Positions 54,660-64,000 of a stretch of 64,000 bases of DNA are shown piece by piece. The position numbers were made by a program, and so were the translations under genes. The stretch is from Chryseobacterium fluminis (GTDB taxonomy: Bacteria; Bacteroidota; Bacteroidia; Flavobacteriales; Weeksellaceae): positions 2,294,001 through 2,358,000 of the forward strand of contig NZ_CP111121.1 of NCBI RefSeq assembly GCF_026314945.1. Direction: 5' to 3'. Under the pieces are notes generated by a model. It did no database searches. It worked only from the letters and a program-made list of their open reading frames with translations, and had not been told where the DNA came from. Position 1 is the stretch's first letter, and every line of letters begins with the position of its first letter.

Positions 54660-57464
54660 TTGAAACCACAAAATAGAATATCGATATCAATCCTAAGAAG
54701 AACAATCTTATTTTTTGTACTTGTTCTTCTGCATTTTTCCTTGGCTTATGCGCAGGAGAAGAAGGATATACAAATCTATTTTGAAAATGACCGTGTAGCT
54801 GTAGAGAAGGGTTACACTTTTACTAATTTCCTTGTCATTGAGAATAAAAGTTCTGAAGAAATTACCATTCAGAATATTTTGCCTCAGGAACAATATCCGG
54901 GTTTGCTTTTCTATCCCAAAAATGACTTTACCTTAGGTGCCGGTCAGTCTAAAAATCTCCCGGTGAAACTGATCGCCAATGTGGATTTCATGAAACTGAA
55001 ATCCAATGAGATCAAATTTCAGGTTTCGTACACCAGTTCAACGGTCACCAGAACTGAAAGCGCCTCTTTCTCCGTGGACAAAGACGAGAACAAAAACATC
55101 GCAATTTATACGGCCTCATACGAAAATTTCATTAATCCTGCTGCGCCCGACTCTTCAATCCTGCTGGTTGTAGAAAACCAAGGCTACAGTAAACGATCCG
55201 TTAAAATTGATCTGCAATCTATTCCTGATGGTTTGGAAATGATGCCGAAACAACAGACGGTATCTCTGGAGGGTTTAGAAAAACAAACCGTCGAGATCAA
55301 AATTGCGGTCAGAAGACAGAATACGCTTTTTCCGGAATTTAATATTAATGCAATCGCCACAGACCTGCTTACTAATGAAATCGTGGGAAGCAACACGCTC
55401 CACATAGTCATTTTATCAAGCAACAGACAAATTGCCCGCGGAAATGAAGCGATGAGCGGGAGTAATTTTGCAGAAATGAGCTATAACGCAAACAGTTCAG
55501 GTTTCAATTTTCTTCAATTGCGAGGAAACACAGCATTCAGAGTGACCGAAAATCTGAAATCGCGCTTCAATATCGGTACGGACTACTACCTTGAAGACGG
55601 CCGTTATAACATTTATGACACCTGGCTGGAACTGGAAAGAAAAAATACGGTATTCCGGGTGGGAAATGTTAATAGCAGTGATTACGACTACCCGGTTTTC
55701 GGGAGAGGTGGGAAAGTTTCTACCAAATTTGGTAACAATAATCAGATTGAAATTCTTGCGCTGGAAAATAATTACAATCTGTACGGTACTTATTTCCAAC
55801 AAACAAAAGGATCTACCATGGCAGGTGCTAAATATGCTTTTGGGAATGCCAAATCTTTCAATGGGAAGGTATCTTATCTATTCGACCATGATCCGCGTTT
55901 TAACGTAGATACTCAGGTGGCGAACGGAGTATCATCATTTTTAGTTAATGATAAACACATCATCCGCACGGAGGTAGGCCTGAGCCACGAAAAAGGCCTT
56001 TCGAACAGAGATGAAAATGCAGGCGCTTTAATAGGGGCTAACTACGAAGGGAAAGTGGGAAAATGGGATATCCAATCTATTAATTCTTTTGCCACCAAAA
56101 GTTATGCAGGGATCAAACGGGGATCTTTTCTGTCAAATCAGCGGATTGGCCGCCAGTTTTCTGATTCTCAGCGGGCTTTTATACAATATCAGAATTCGCA
56201 GGTAGACCCTGAGTTTCTGAGTTACCAGAACGCGCCTATTCAACCTGGGAATACCGCTAATCTGCGTTATTATTTCAACAGTACAGAAACTTTGGGGTTA
56301 GGTTACCAGTTTTCTTTAAAGAAATGGAATTTTCTACTTTCGCCAAAGGTTGAAAGACAAAAAACAGCCAGTTTTTATACATCTCAAGAACTCTTTTCTT
56401 ACCGGCTGGAGACCAACATAAGCACTACATTGGGTGCTCACGTACTGAACTGGACGGCGGAATATTCTTATTCAAAACAGAACGACAGGGCCGATTGGTT
56501 CAACAGTCTGAAAACAACCTTGTCCTATAGGTATAAATCCTTCTCCCTGAACGGAACAGCCCAATGGAACGCAAACAATGTATTCGACTTAAATTCTTAT
56601 TATGATGTAGACCGTAATTTTGCTAACTACAATGTATATGCCTCGTATAATTTCCAGATGCTTAATAACAATCTGACCGGATCTTTTTCAGCCGGAACAT
56701 CCTATTCGGAACTTTACAAAAACTTAAACAGCAATGTGATTGGTAATCTGGAATATAAGATCTCACCTTCCTGGTCCACCACAGGTTATTTTAATTTTTC
56801 CGGTTATAAATCTACAGCTGTTTATGCGAGCAGTGGCAATTATTACCAGTTCAGAGTGGGGATCAGAAAATATTTTACCACTGCTACGGCCCTTGGAAAT
56901 CATAAAGTGACATTCCAGTTATTTGAAGATAAAAATTTCAACGGACTTCCTGAAGCCGGTGAACCGGTACTTGCCAATGAAATAGTAAAACTGGACAATT
57001 TTGTTGCACAGACGGATAAAAACGGAAAAGTAGTTTTTCAGAATGTACCGGAAGGCATCTACACCCTGAAGGTGAACGAAAGTGCGGGTGCACGATTGAT
57101 GATGGATCCCGTAATTATGGTAGATACCAATATCAACCGCAAAGTAGGCTTGGTAAAAAACATCAAAGTAAGCGGGAAATTAACAGAGATCAAACAGGCC
57201 TATGATGTTTTGGAAACGGATGTAACCGGAATAGTAGTGTATGCAAAAAGTGAAGATGGCACGATCTATACCGCCGTGGTTAACCAGAAAAATGAGTTTG
57301 AGTTTTTCCTGAAAGACGGAATATACGACGTCTATATTGAAAATGACAAATACAGCTATACACAACCCACCCAGACCATTCAGGTGACAAAAGAAGGTTA
57401 TTCAAAACCCGTGGTTTTTGAATATAAGAAGAAAGACACTACCATTAAGGTTAAAAAGTTTTAA
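54660..57464 (+). CDS. usher-like outer membrane protein (934 aa)
   Basis: The start is probably TTG at 54660 (MKPQNRISIS, then signal ILFFVLVLLHFSLAYAQ). Residues 30-250 form two Ig-like domains. Residues about 265-760 form a large barrel with VFRVGNVNSSDYDYPVFGRG, which recalls the FRLG...VPFRG region of ushers. The C-terminal part has SdrD-B/carboxypeptidase-regulatory-like folds (FQLFEDKNFNGLPEAGEPVL, then VPEGIYTLKV). Usher function is inferred from architecture and from its place between chaperone and tip genes. Confidence 0.7.
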   Translation: MKPQNRISISILRRTILFFVLVLLHFSLAYAQEKKDIQIYFENDRVAVEKGYTFTNFLVIENKSSEEITIQNILPQEQYPGLLFYPKNDFTLGAGQSKNLPVKLIANVDFMKLKSNEIKFQVSYTSSTVTRTESASFSVDKDENKNIAIYTASYENFINPAAPDSSILLVVENQGYSKRSVKIDLQSIPDGLEMMPKQQTVSLEGLEKQTVEIKIAVRRQNTLFPEFNINAIATDLLTNEIVGSNTLHIVILSSNRQIARGNEAMSGSNFAEMSYNANSSGFNFLQLRGNTAFRVTENLKSRFNIGTDYYLEDGRYNIYDTWLELERKNTVFRVGNVNSSDYDYPVFGRGGKVSTKFGNNNQIEILALENNYNLYGTYFQQTKGSTMAGAKYAFGNAKSFNGKVSYLFDHDPRFNVDTQVANGVSSFLVNDKHIIRTEVGLSHEKGLSNRDENAGALIGANYEGKVGKWDIQSINSFATKSYAGIKRGSFLSNQRIGRQFSDSQRAFIQYQNSQVDPEFLSYQNAPIQPGNTANLRYYFNSTETLGLGYQFSLKKWNFLLSPKVERQKTASFYTSQELFSYRLETNISTTLGAHVLNWTAEYSYSKQNDRADWFNSLKTTLSYRYKSFSLNGTAQWNANNVFDLNSYYDVDRNFANYNVYASYNFQMLNNNLTGSFSAGTSYSELYKNLNSNVIGNLEYKISPSWSTTGYFNFSGYKSTAVYASSGNYYQFRVGIRKYFTTATALGNHKVTFQLFEDKNFNGLPEAGEPVLANEIVKLDNFVAQTDKNGKVVFQNVPEGIYTLKVNESAGARLMMDPVIMVDTNINRKVGLVKNIKVSGKLTEIKQAYDVLETDVTGIVVYAKSEDGTIYTAVVNQKNEFEFFLKDGIYDVYIENDKYSYTQPTQTIQVTKEGYSKPVVFEYKKKDTTIKVKKF

Positions 57465-57474
57465 ATTTAGAAGT

Positions 57475-58911
57475 ATGAAAACGATCAGGGCTTTTTTAAT
57501 AGGAATTTTTACCGTGTTCTGCGGGACAACAGTCATGAAAGCTCAGGATGTGTACCTGTCGATTCCTGAAAATAATATTTTTAACAGGACTGAATTTACC
57601 TCAGTACCTACCAGAGTTATGGCGAACGCCAACAGGACAAACTGGGATTATGCCTTTTTTGGATTAGCGCCTGTAGCTCCTACATTTACCTCAATGTCCG
57701 GACCTACTTTTACACACTCTTCTTCCTCATCTACTTTACCCGGCTCTACTCTTCTGTGGCAATTGGAAAGTATGGGCGGGCAGCTGCCATCTACCGGATT
57801 TTCGGGTTCTTTACCCGGTTTTCAGTCATTCAGTACGAGCGCTGTAAAATGGTTTGAACCGCCCGGGTCCGTTCTTTTCGGAGGGGGATTCAACAGGGGA
57901 AATATCAATTTTACGTTTAAAATACCGTCTGCCCAGTTTTCCGCCAATGCCTACCGGGCCGGGAATTACTCCATGGATATCATTCAAAATTATAATGATT
58001 TCACGCCACGTAACTTTAAAACCATTTTAGTCATTCCGTCATCCATCAGATGGCTCACCACGTCTTTAACAAAATACATAGAAATATCTTCCCTGAATGA
58101 GTACCGGATTACAGGCACGAGGGTGTTGAATCTGGATAATGCGGAAATCGCACATACGGTAGATTTTAATTTATGGGCGAAAGCTGCTTCCACAAATATT
58201 CAGTTTACTTCTTCTAAAGGTGTTCCGGGAATCCGAAATATAGCAACCGTTAAATTGGGCAGCAATGGATCTGCACTCACAACGAAGCCCCTATCTAATG
58301 ATTTTCAGAATTTTTCCGCTTCTACTTTCAATGTTGTGGGTGGAAACAGAAGCAGTTTTACTCCAGAGCTTTATGTGTCTGCGGAAGATTTGAAAAACTC
58401 TTTTTTTGAAGCCGGAACTTATACTTTTGAACTGAACCTTAATGCCAGAAGTACAGATAATTCTATTAACAGTTTGCAAAATACAGCGGTCCAGGTAAAG
58501 GTGCTTCCCCGGTCGGAGATCACGATCCCGAGCTCCGGGCGGAATGTAAACTTCAATTTCAACACAGCCGCCCAGTATGCTGAAGGTCAGTCACAAGTGA
58601 TTCCAAACCAAATTATATTGTCCAATAATGAGAGTTTTGAACTCTATGTAAAATCCGATGAAAATTATTTCAAGAAAGGTGGCCTGCAGACCGATATTAA
58701 TTCCAATATATTACAAATCGGTATGGATGGAAGTTCTGTAAATGCTCCCTTGTCCAAAACTCCCCAAAAAATACTCTTTAACGGCACACCGGTTTTAGAC
58801 CGGCAACTGAACGTGATATACACCATACCCGCTACGGGTGCCCAAAGTCTGGTAGGGAAAGAAAATACCACATACTCTATTAATGTTTATTATAGCTTTA
58901 CGGCAATTTAA
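57475..58911 (+). CDS. two-domain pilus tip / adhesin-like protein
   Basis: ATG at 57475 gives MKTIRAFLIGIFTVFCGTTV, a signal peptide; an earlier in-frame start would overlap the usher gene. The N-terminal 300 residues are Ser/Thr/Phe-rich and unique. The last 140 residues match the pilins: VNFNFNTAAQYAEGQSQVIP against VAFNYATAADYNSEKTVAQA, and LNVIYTIPATGAQSLVGKEN...YSINVYYSFTAI against the pilin end. A unique binding domain plus a pilin domain is the layout of chaperone-usher tip adhesins. Confidence 0.75.
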   Translation: MKTIRAFLIGIFTVFCGTTVMKAQDVYLSIPENNIFNRTEFTSVPTRVMANANRTNWDYAFFGLAPVAPTFTSMSGPTFTHSSSSSTLPGSTLLWQLESMGGQLPSTGFSGSLPGFQSFSTSAVKWFEPPGSVLFGGGFNRGNINFTFKIPSAQFSANAYRAGNYSMDIIQNYNDFTPRNFKTILVIPSSIRWLTTSLTKYIEISSLNEYRITGTRVLNLDNAEIAHTVDFNLWAKAASTNIQFTSSKGVPGIRNIATVKLGSNGSALTTKPLSNDFQNFSASTFNVVGGNRSSFTPELYVSAEDLKNSFFEAGTYTFELNLNARSTDNSINSLQNTAVQVKVLPRSEITIPSSGRNVNFNFNTAAQYAEGQSQVIPNQIILSNNESFELYVKSDENYFKKGGLQTDINSNILQIGMDGSSVNAPLSKTPQKILFNGTPVLDRQLNVIYTIPATGAQSLVGKENTTYSINVYYSFTAI

Positions 58912-59564
58912 CAATACTTTCTAAACTTTTCTAAAAAATTCCTTCTGACAGAAAGATCATTTTAACATTAATAATCAATAGCCGGATCAGCACCATTAAT
59001 ACGTTAAAAAGTATCCGGCAAAATAAACCGGTATTTTTCATTGCTTAATATTTGTGATGATCAGGATGACCGATACAGGTTTTCTATTATGAATATTGCT
59101 AAGGAAAAGTTGATCTTGCTGCTTCCAGTAATGCGTTTCTGAATCAGATTTATCTTCAGACTTCTCACTTTCTTTTAGACGCAGACGATTATGAAAGCAA
59201 TCAGAAAGTCTTAAAAGAATCACAGATCCAAAAAATATCGAAGCAGCGGAATGCCACGGCAGCTTGAAAGCACTGCACCAGTCCGACTTCAATGTGATCA
59301 TTGTGGATGATTACGATAGGCTTGAAAACATTAAAAAATAAACAATATAATTCCGGCACTTCCGATGTAGTGCCGGATATTGCTTTTGTACAGCCCGCCG
59401 TGACACAATGACAGGATGTGTGTGACAAATTAAAATAGAAAATCGGCTTCTGAAGCGGATCCGCATGAAACCGATGTACCAGGTTTTACCCACCTTAAAA
59501 AATTCTGAGAAGAAAACTGCAGTAAATAAGAAATTTCATCTGTGAAGTCAGCACACACGAAATA
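58912..59564. other. intergenic region with two hairpins and possible receiver-domain debris
   Basis: GCCGGAT/ATCCGGC (58981-59019) is a weak long-loop pair. TCCGGCACT/AGTGCCGGA (59352-59377) is a strong 9-bp stem without a T-run. Between them, short frames read FLLDADDYESNQKVLKE (near 59155-59205) and ALHQSDFNVIIVDDYD (near 59265-59320), which look like broken pieces of a response-regulator receiver domain. Confidence 0.35.
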
Positions 59565-59890
59565 AAAAATTTTGATTGCTGAAGATAATTATGTTAATTT
59601 GCTTCTTACTAAAATCTTATTTAAAGGATATTTTTCTACGCACTTTAATTATCAGTGTAAAAGATGAGACCAAAGCAGTTGAGAGATATCCGGATGCTCC
59701 GGCTCGATGGCATTGAAGCAACAAAAAAATAAGAGCGATGTAAAAAAGTATTGGAATTCCTTACGTTGGCTGCCTGCAGACTTCCTGCTAAAAAGGAAAT
59801 GCCTGCAAGCCGGAATACAGGACTTTTAGCCGAACCCTGCCAGATCAGATAGGATCCGGAAATGGTTTGGCAAAAAATAGGAAAGTAAAG
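59565..59890 (+). pseudogene. decayed response-regulator receiver domain
   Basis: Frames on the plus strand give ILIAEDNYVNLLLTKILF-like sequence near 59570, LDGIEATKK near 59702 and CLQAGIQDF near 59800, in the right order and spacing for a CheY-like receiver (ADDN..., DGIEATK..., CLxAGxxDxLxKP). Stops and frameshifts separate them. It lies just upstream of an intact kinase/regulator pair and is probably the relic of a hybrid kinase. Confidence 0.55.
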
Positions 59891-59948
59891 CACAAAATCA
59901 GCTTTAAAAATATTGAAGTAGAAATTTTTTCACATTTATACTTACATT

Positions 59949-60680
59949 ATGGACGACCTTATCAAGGAACTGCAGATAAAAATCGAAAAACTGGAAAACG
60001 AAATCAGTTTCAAGAACGGACTGATCTCGATCTTATCTCATGACCCCAAAGAACTGTTTGGAAATTTTCTGTGGCTTACAGAAGCGCTGGAACAGAAGAC
60101 CATCAATGAGGAAGATTTTTTTAAGCTGCTGCCGCACGTAAAAAGTGATGCCCGGAAGAATCTGCAAACCGTTCAGGACAGCATTGCCTGGTTAAAAACA
60201 CAATACGGAGACTTTAAGATTAAGCCGGTAACAATCATGGTGACGGATCTTTTTCACCATTTAGAAGAAAAATACGCTGCCAAATTAAAAGAAAAAAACA
60301 TTACATTTCATTTTAAAGGAGATCACCACGCATTTCTTACGACCGATCGATTGTTGCTCGAATATGTTTTGGAAAAAATTTTGGACAATGCAATAAAATA
60401 CTCTTTTCCGGAAAAACACATTCATTTACAAGCAGTTACAGAACCAGGTCAGGTCATACTTTCTGTAATTGATTTCGGAACGGGAATAGATGAAAAGTAT
60501 TTATCTGCGATCTATACTTATGATAATCCGATATTCCAGGGAACTGCCGGAGAAAAAGGAGTGGGATTAAGTTTGAAAATTGTAAAAAATTTTATATCCT
60601 TGATGCACGGAAACATCGACATCATTTCGTCTGAAAATAACGGAACCACTGTTTCCCTTTTTCTACCTAACTTTAAATAA
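59949..60680 (+). CDS. sensor histidine kinase (cytoplasmic)
   Basis: The 243-aa product starts with a coiled coil (KELQIKIEKLENEISFKNGL), then the phospho-acceptor His31 in ISILSHDPKELFGNFLWL. The ATPase domain follows with an N box (EKILDNAIKYSF), G1 (VIDFGTGIDEKY) and G2 (AGEKGVGLSLKIVKNFI). No membrane segment or sensor domain is present, so it must get its signal from a partner protein or the cytoplasm. Its stop is followed immediately by the regulator's ATG. Confidence 0.9.
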   Translation: MDDLIKELQIKIEKLENEISFKNGLISILSHDPKELFGNFLWLTEALEQKTINEEDFFKLLPHVKSDARKNLQTVQDSIAWLKTQYGDFKIKPVTIMVTDLFHHLEEKYAAKLKEKNITFHFKGDHHAFLTTDRLLLEYVLEKILDNAIKYSFPEKHIHLQAVTEPGQVILSVIDFGTGIDEKYLSAIYTYDNPIFQGTAGEKGVGLSLKIVKNFISLMHGNIDIISSENNGTTVSLFLPNFK

Positions 60681-61328
60681 ATGAAGGATTTAAAAGTAAA
60701 TGTTCGTATTGTTGTAGCAGATGATCATGGGATTGTCCGGATGGGTTTGATACAAACGATCAAACGATTCAGGCCCGATGCCATAATTTCAGAAGTAGAG
60801 GATTATAAATCGCTGTACAAAGTAATTCAGAATGAAGAACTGGATCTCGCTATTATGGACGTTAATATGCCTAATGGTACTGTTCAGGAAGCAATAAATT
60901 ACATAAAAATTCACCAGCCTGAATTAAAAATTCTGATCTTTTCTTCACAGGACGAAGAGCTGTATGGGATGCGTTACCTGAAGATGGGCGCCGGAGGCTA
61001 CCTGAGCAAGCAAAGCTCCAGTGAAGTAATCGAGGCTGCTTTAACAGCGATGCTTACTAAAGGCCGATATGTCAGTGAGAATGTAAAAGAGGCAATGTTT
61101 TTAGAATCATTAACCGGAGCAACGAAAAATTCTCCTTTTGAGGCTCTGTCAGACCGCGAACTGGAAATTGCCAATAAGCTCGCGGAAGGCCTTCCCCTTA
61201 AAGAAATTTCCAATCAGCTTAACCTCCATTCATCCACGATCAGCACTTACAAAAACAGGCTGTTTGAGAAGCTGAAAATACGATCCATACCCGAATTGGT
61301 AGAGATTCTAAGAATGTATAATCAGTAA
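60681..61328 (+). CDS. NarL/LuxR-type response regulator
   Basis: The 215-aa product has a receiver domain (VVADDHGIVRMG; phospho-acceptor Asp60 in LAIMDVNMPNG; Lys in AGGYLSKQSS) and a C-terminal LuxR helix-turn-helix (LSDRELEIANKLAEGLPLKE, then HSSTISTYKNRLFEKL). It begins at the base after the kinase stop, so the two are cognate. Its position behind the pilus genes makes it a candidate to bind the palindromes upstream of the pilins. Confidence 0.92.
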   Translation: MKDLKVNVRIVVADDHGIVRMGLIQTIKRFRPDAIISEVEDYKSLYKVIQNEELDLAIMDVNMPNGTVQEAINYIKIHQPELKILIFSSQDEELYGMRYLKMGAGGYLSKQSSSEVIEAALTAMLTKGRYVSENVKEAMFLESLTGATKNSPFEALSDRELEIANKLAEGLPLKEISNQLNLHSSTISTYKNRLFEKLKIRSIPELVEILRMYNQ

Positions 61329-61691
61329 ATATCCTATCATTTCTGCCTTATTATCCCGCGGAATCAGAGGAATTTTTTACAACATGATAAAACTGACCGG
61401 CACCTGTATGAGAAAAGATATAGCCAAAAAATGAAATTACCAGACTCCATATAATGGATTGGTAGGATGATATTATAACATCAGTCGAGTCAATTGGGAA
61501 CGATATTTATCTATTAATTGTATTCAATAAAAAATTATAACCGGTGAAAAACAAATTGAGCATGTAATAGAGAAAAGGGTTTTAGTGAAAATGACTGGAA
61601 AATTATAAATTTAATTTTTAAAACGAATATATAAATGGGAGAGTGTCTCTTTTTTTTCACAGCACTTCCAAACACTGGTCAATAGGCGTTT
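61329..61691. other. 363-bp intergenic region
   Basis: No gene is visible. GAGA-GTG-TCTC followed by T8 (about 61640-61657) is a short possible terminator for the two-component operon. Confidence 0.35.
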
Positions 61692-62645
61692 CTATTTATT
61701 TAATTTTTCCAATTCCGGCAGTTCACTTTTGTACTTTTCAACATCCCAAACTAAATTCCAGTTTTTAATATAATCAGAGATTGGACCTAAACCTACTTCT
61801 GCCCTCCTTTTATCTACATTGTCAGGATCGATTAATGGTAAAATATATTGAGTCTGGGTATTTGGATTGGTTCCTATCTGGCTTCCGTAAATTTGCTTTC
61901 TACCTTCTCTGATTTCTATTCTGTCAATTAACAATGCTAATGAACCCGGACTTGCATTTCCTTTTGTCACCGCTTCCTTCATCATCGGTAAATATTTTTT
62001 CTGTGTTTCTAAATCTGAATGTTGAATTACAAGAAATAATGCACTGTTGGCTTGTGCACCAACTTTATCTTTTCCAACCCAACCTTTTTCATCTAATATT
62101 TTTCTTACTTTTAATAGATTTACTGAGTCTTTCTGATTGGTGATTTTCCAAAGTTCCTGCATTTCTTTGGAATCCTGACCGAATTTTTTTTGAGTTTCAT
62201 ACATTTGAGTTCTGTATTTTTGGTCTTCGTCAAGAATTGCCAGTAGTTCAGTCTTCAATGGTTTGTCATAATTTGCTTCTATTAACTCTATTTTTTTCTC
62301 TAACTTTTCTATTGTTTTCCCCCATTCTTTTTTTGAATGTAAATTTTCTAAATCAGTATCAGAATTTAAGTGCTTTAAATTTGTCCATCCTTGGTCTACT
62401 GACAGGTTCAACCATTTAAATGCCTGTTTTGTATTTCCTGCTAAAGATGATGCGCATGCGCCATTATATAAGTGATTGGGATTTTTGCTTTCAATTTTAA
62501 AAGCTTTGTTGTACAACTCCGTAGACATTTTATAATCTTTTGCATCATATAATTGATTTGCCTCACTTATTAATTTCGAATAGTCCTGAGCATTAATGCC
62601 TGTGAATAAAAATAATAATAACAAAGTATAGATATTGTTTCTCAT
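61692..62645 (-). CDS. secreted TPR / DUF6624 protein
   Basis: The 317-aa product has a signal peptide (IYTLLLLFLFTGINAQ) and one or two TPR-like repeats (SEANQLYDAKDYKMSTELYN, then HLYNGACASSLAGNTKQAFK). The DUF6624-type domain follows (ELLAILDEDQKYRTQMYETQ, then LFLVIQHSDLETQKKYLPMM). Such proteins are common in Flavobacteriia, with no known function. It is a single gene in its orientation here. Confidence 0.8.
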   Translation of the reverse strand: MRNNIYTLLLLFLFTGINAQDYSKLISEANQLYDAKDYKMSTELYNKAFKIESKNPNHLYNGACASSLAGNTKQAFKWLNLSVDQGWTNLKHLNSDTDLENLHSKKEWGKTIEKLEKKIELIEANYDKPLKTELLAILDEDQKYRTQMYETQKKFGQDSKEMQELWKITNQKDSVNLLKVRKILDEKGWVGKDKVGAQANSALFLVIQHSDLETQKKYLPMMKEAVTKGNASPGSLALLIDRIEIREGRKQIYGSQIGTNPNTQTQYILPLIDPDNVDKRRAEVGLGPISDYIKNWNLVWDVEKYKSELPELEKLNK

Positions 62646-62910
62646 TTTTCTGTATTGAATTTAGGTATTCAGTTTTTTTAAAATCTCTGATAACGTTTTT
62701 GCCGCTTCACGATATTGCCGAAAAGCCAACTGATTTCTTTCTACCAAGATAATGTTTCTCTATGAAAACCAAAAGTTTCTGTAGAGGCTTTCAGAATTTT
62801 GATGAAGGGGCTGCTGTTAATGTAATATCCAATACATTTACCAATAATGATAAGTCAACGTTAATGCTTTTAATCTTTCTGCCCACTAATGCAACCCTTT
62901 GTGGCAGAAG

Positions 62911-63375
62911 TCACTTTTTCTGCAAGTTCTTGAGAATTTTTTCTTTATCGTGTTTTGATAAAAGATCTAATATTTCATATTGAGTAAATTCTTGCTCAAC
63001 ATTTTTATATTCTTTAGTGTATTTTGTTTTATTGGCATAATCTTTATCCTTTAAAAAATCTTCTTCCAGGATAATTATTATATAGGTATTTTTAGTTCCC
63101 TCATTTGGTTTTGAGACTGGTGGCGGCGGATTATTATCCGGTCCAGATTTCTTGTAATCAGCAGAAACCAGAAATTTTTCAATTTTTTTATTAAGAGTTT
63201 TCAGATCAATTTTTTCTCCGAAATTTGTTTCTCCGTTACTGTCAATTCTTATTATTCCATTTCCTTTAAATTCGAAAATAACGATTGAATGAATTCCATC
63301 GGTTTTTTGAGCAATCAAATTAGATAGACAGAAGGAAATAAAAGTCAAAGTCAAAAATAATTTCAGTTTATTCAT
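62911..63375 (-). CDS. small secreted hypothetical protein
   Basis: ATG at 63375 gives MNKLKLFLTLTFISFCLSNL to IAQ, a signal peptide; an in-frame start 15 codons upstream would add a basic tail and is rejected. The mature 130 residues include a proline run (NNPPPPVSKP) and a lysine-rich C-terminus. No family is recognised. The gap to the next gene (62646-62910) holds only a doubtful minus-strand frame. Confidence 0.7.
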   Translation of the reverse strand: MNKLKLFLTLTFISFCLSNLIAQKTDGIHSIVIFEFKGNGIIRIDSNGETNFGEKIDLKTLNKKIEKFLVSADYKKSGPDNNPPPPVSKPNEGTKNTYIIIILEEDFLKDKDYANKTKYTKEYKNVEQEFTQYEILDLLSKHDKEKILKNLQKK

Positions 63376-63491
63376 TTTCTTGTTGCGGAATGTGATTTTG
63401 TCATTTCTGTTAACTTTCAAATATACGCATTACATCAATCTGATTTATCTTATTGAAGCTATTTATCTACATACATAAATTTATTTTGATC

Positions 63492-64000
63492 TTAATTTTT
63501 TACAGGGTTACCTTTTTCCATCCATTCTTTCATTCCTGCCGAGAAATTTTTCACATTCACAAAACCGTTTTTCTTCAGTAAAGAATAAGCAATCGTCGCT
63601 CTATCACCACTTTGACAATGGATAACGATTTGCTTGTCATGGGAAATTTCATCAAGATTATCTTCTAAAGTTCCTACAAAAACGTTCTCGGCATTTTCAA
63701 TACGACCAGCCTCATATTCAGTTTTATTTCTTACATCTACTATCTGGGCATCATTTCTGTTCAGATAAGATTTGAATTCCTCGATATCAATAATATCAGC
63801 CGTCTGCAATTCCATACCTAAACTATCAATACTGTCAACGTAGCCCATCATCTGATCCATCCCGATTCTCATCAGTTTTCTGGTAAGATCCTCCATTTGT
63901 TCATCTTGGGCAGCTAAAATAAACGGCTCCGAATAATCTATGATCCAACCCATCCACGTCGAAAAGGAATTATTCCCCTGAATATTGATGCTGTTTGGTA
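63492..64000 (-). CDS. rhodanese-domain protein, 5' end outside window
   Basis: The frame stays open past an internal ATG at 63953 to the window edge (SINIQGNNSFSTWMGWIIDY), so only the C-terminal 169 residues are seen. A rhodanese domain covers the last 100 residues, with active-site loop IHCQSGDRATIA (Cys as sulfur acceptor). The upstream part looks like a second, inactive rhodanese copy as found in MBL-fold/rhodanese persulfide-dioxygenase-like proteins of this phylum. That full architecture is inferred. Confidence 0.8.
   Translation of the reverse strand, partial: PNSINIQGNNSFSTWMGWIIDYSEPFILAAQDEQMEDLTRKLMRIGMDQMMGYVDSIDSLGMELQTADIIDIEEFKSYLNRNDAQIVDVRNKTEYEAGRIENAENVFVGTLEDNLDEISHDKQIVIHCQSGDRATIAYSLLKKNGFVNVKNFSAGMKEWMEKGNPVKN

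Noticed and set aside
57418..57474. Earlier start for the tip protein
   Set aside because: It overlaps the usher-like gene and hides the signal peptide; the ATG at 57475 is preferred.
62762..62983. 73-codon plus-strand frame overlapping the small secreted protein gene
   Set aside because: It runs antisense into a better supported gene and shows no recognisable protein pattern.

Overview
The window looks like chromosomal DNA of a Bacteroidota bacterium of the Flavobacteriia, most like Chryseobacterium or a close relative. The evidence is the protein sequences themselves (GLPGLI-family protein, DUF4846 lipoprotein, TonB-type barrels, mevalonate-pathway HMG-CoA reductase), AT-rich intergenic DNA, promoters of the Bacteroidota type (TAnnTTTG at -7, TTG near -33), and many starts without a Shine-Dalgarno sequence. 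No plasmid, phage or CRISPR backbone is visible.

Positions 1-25.7 kb are mostly core genome: a translationally coupled HMG-CoA reductase operon, a radical-SAM/DUF4130 DNA-metabolism pair, a pfkA-gapA glycolytic operon, recA, an S9 peptidase, htpG, an alkyltransferase-like protein, a deoxyhypusine-synthase-like enzyme, arfB, a menE-like ligase and two tandem tRNA-Gln units. A lipoprotein gene at 19 kb carries a nonsense codon at codon 3. A GC-rich structured element lies at 21.8 kb.

Positions 25.8-41.5 kb form a very AT-rich accessory island bordered by broken IS3 and IS5-type transposases. Its left half is a peptide natural-product (RiPP) cluster on the minus strand: three double-glycine precursor peptides with a shared C-x5-C core, a TonB-type outer-membrane barrel, a radical SAM/SPASM maturase, an unknown 292-aa protein and a C39-peptidase ABC exporter. 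A secreted HExxH metallopeptidase is divergent from it across a palindromic intergenic region. The right half looks like an effector/immunity graveyard: parts of three different peptidoglycan or chitin hydrolases alternate with small lipoproteins that could be inhibitors, with frameshifts, in-frame stops and a duplicated lipoprotein pair.

Positions 42-61.3 kb hold what I read as a chaperone-usher-like surface fibre system of Bacteroidota type: five pilin-like subunits (four nearly identical), a PapD-like chaperone, a 934-aa usher-like barrel and a two-domain tip protein whose C-terminal domain matches the pilins. A histidine kinase/LuxR response regulator pair follows. Each of the four repeated pilins has its own promoter preceded by the same palindrome. 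The pilin array is split by about 7.6 kb carrying an AraC regulator, SDR and aldo/keto reductases, and a short envelope-sugar set (GT9 glycosyltransferase, LPS-kinase-like protein, PAP2 phosphatase, GLPGLI protein). The last 2.7 kb hold a DUF6624 protein, a small secreted protein and the C-terminal part of a rhodanese-domain protein running off the window.
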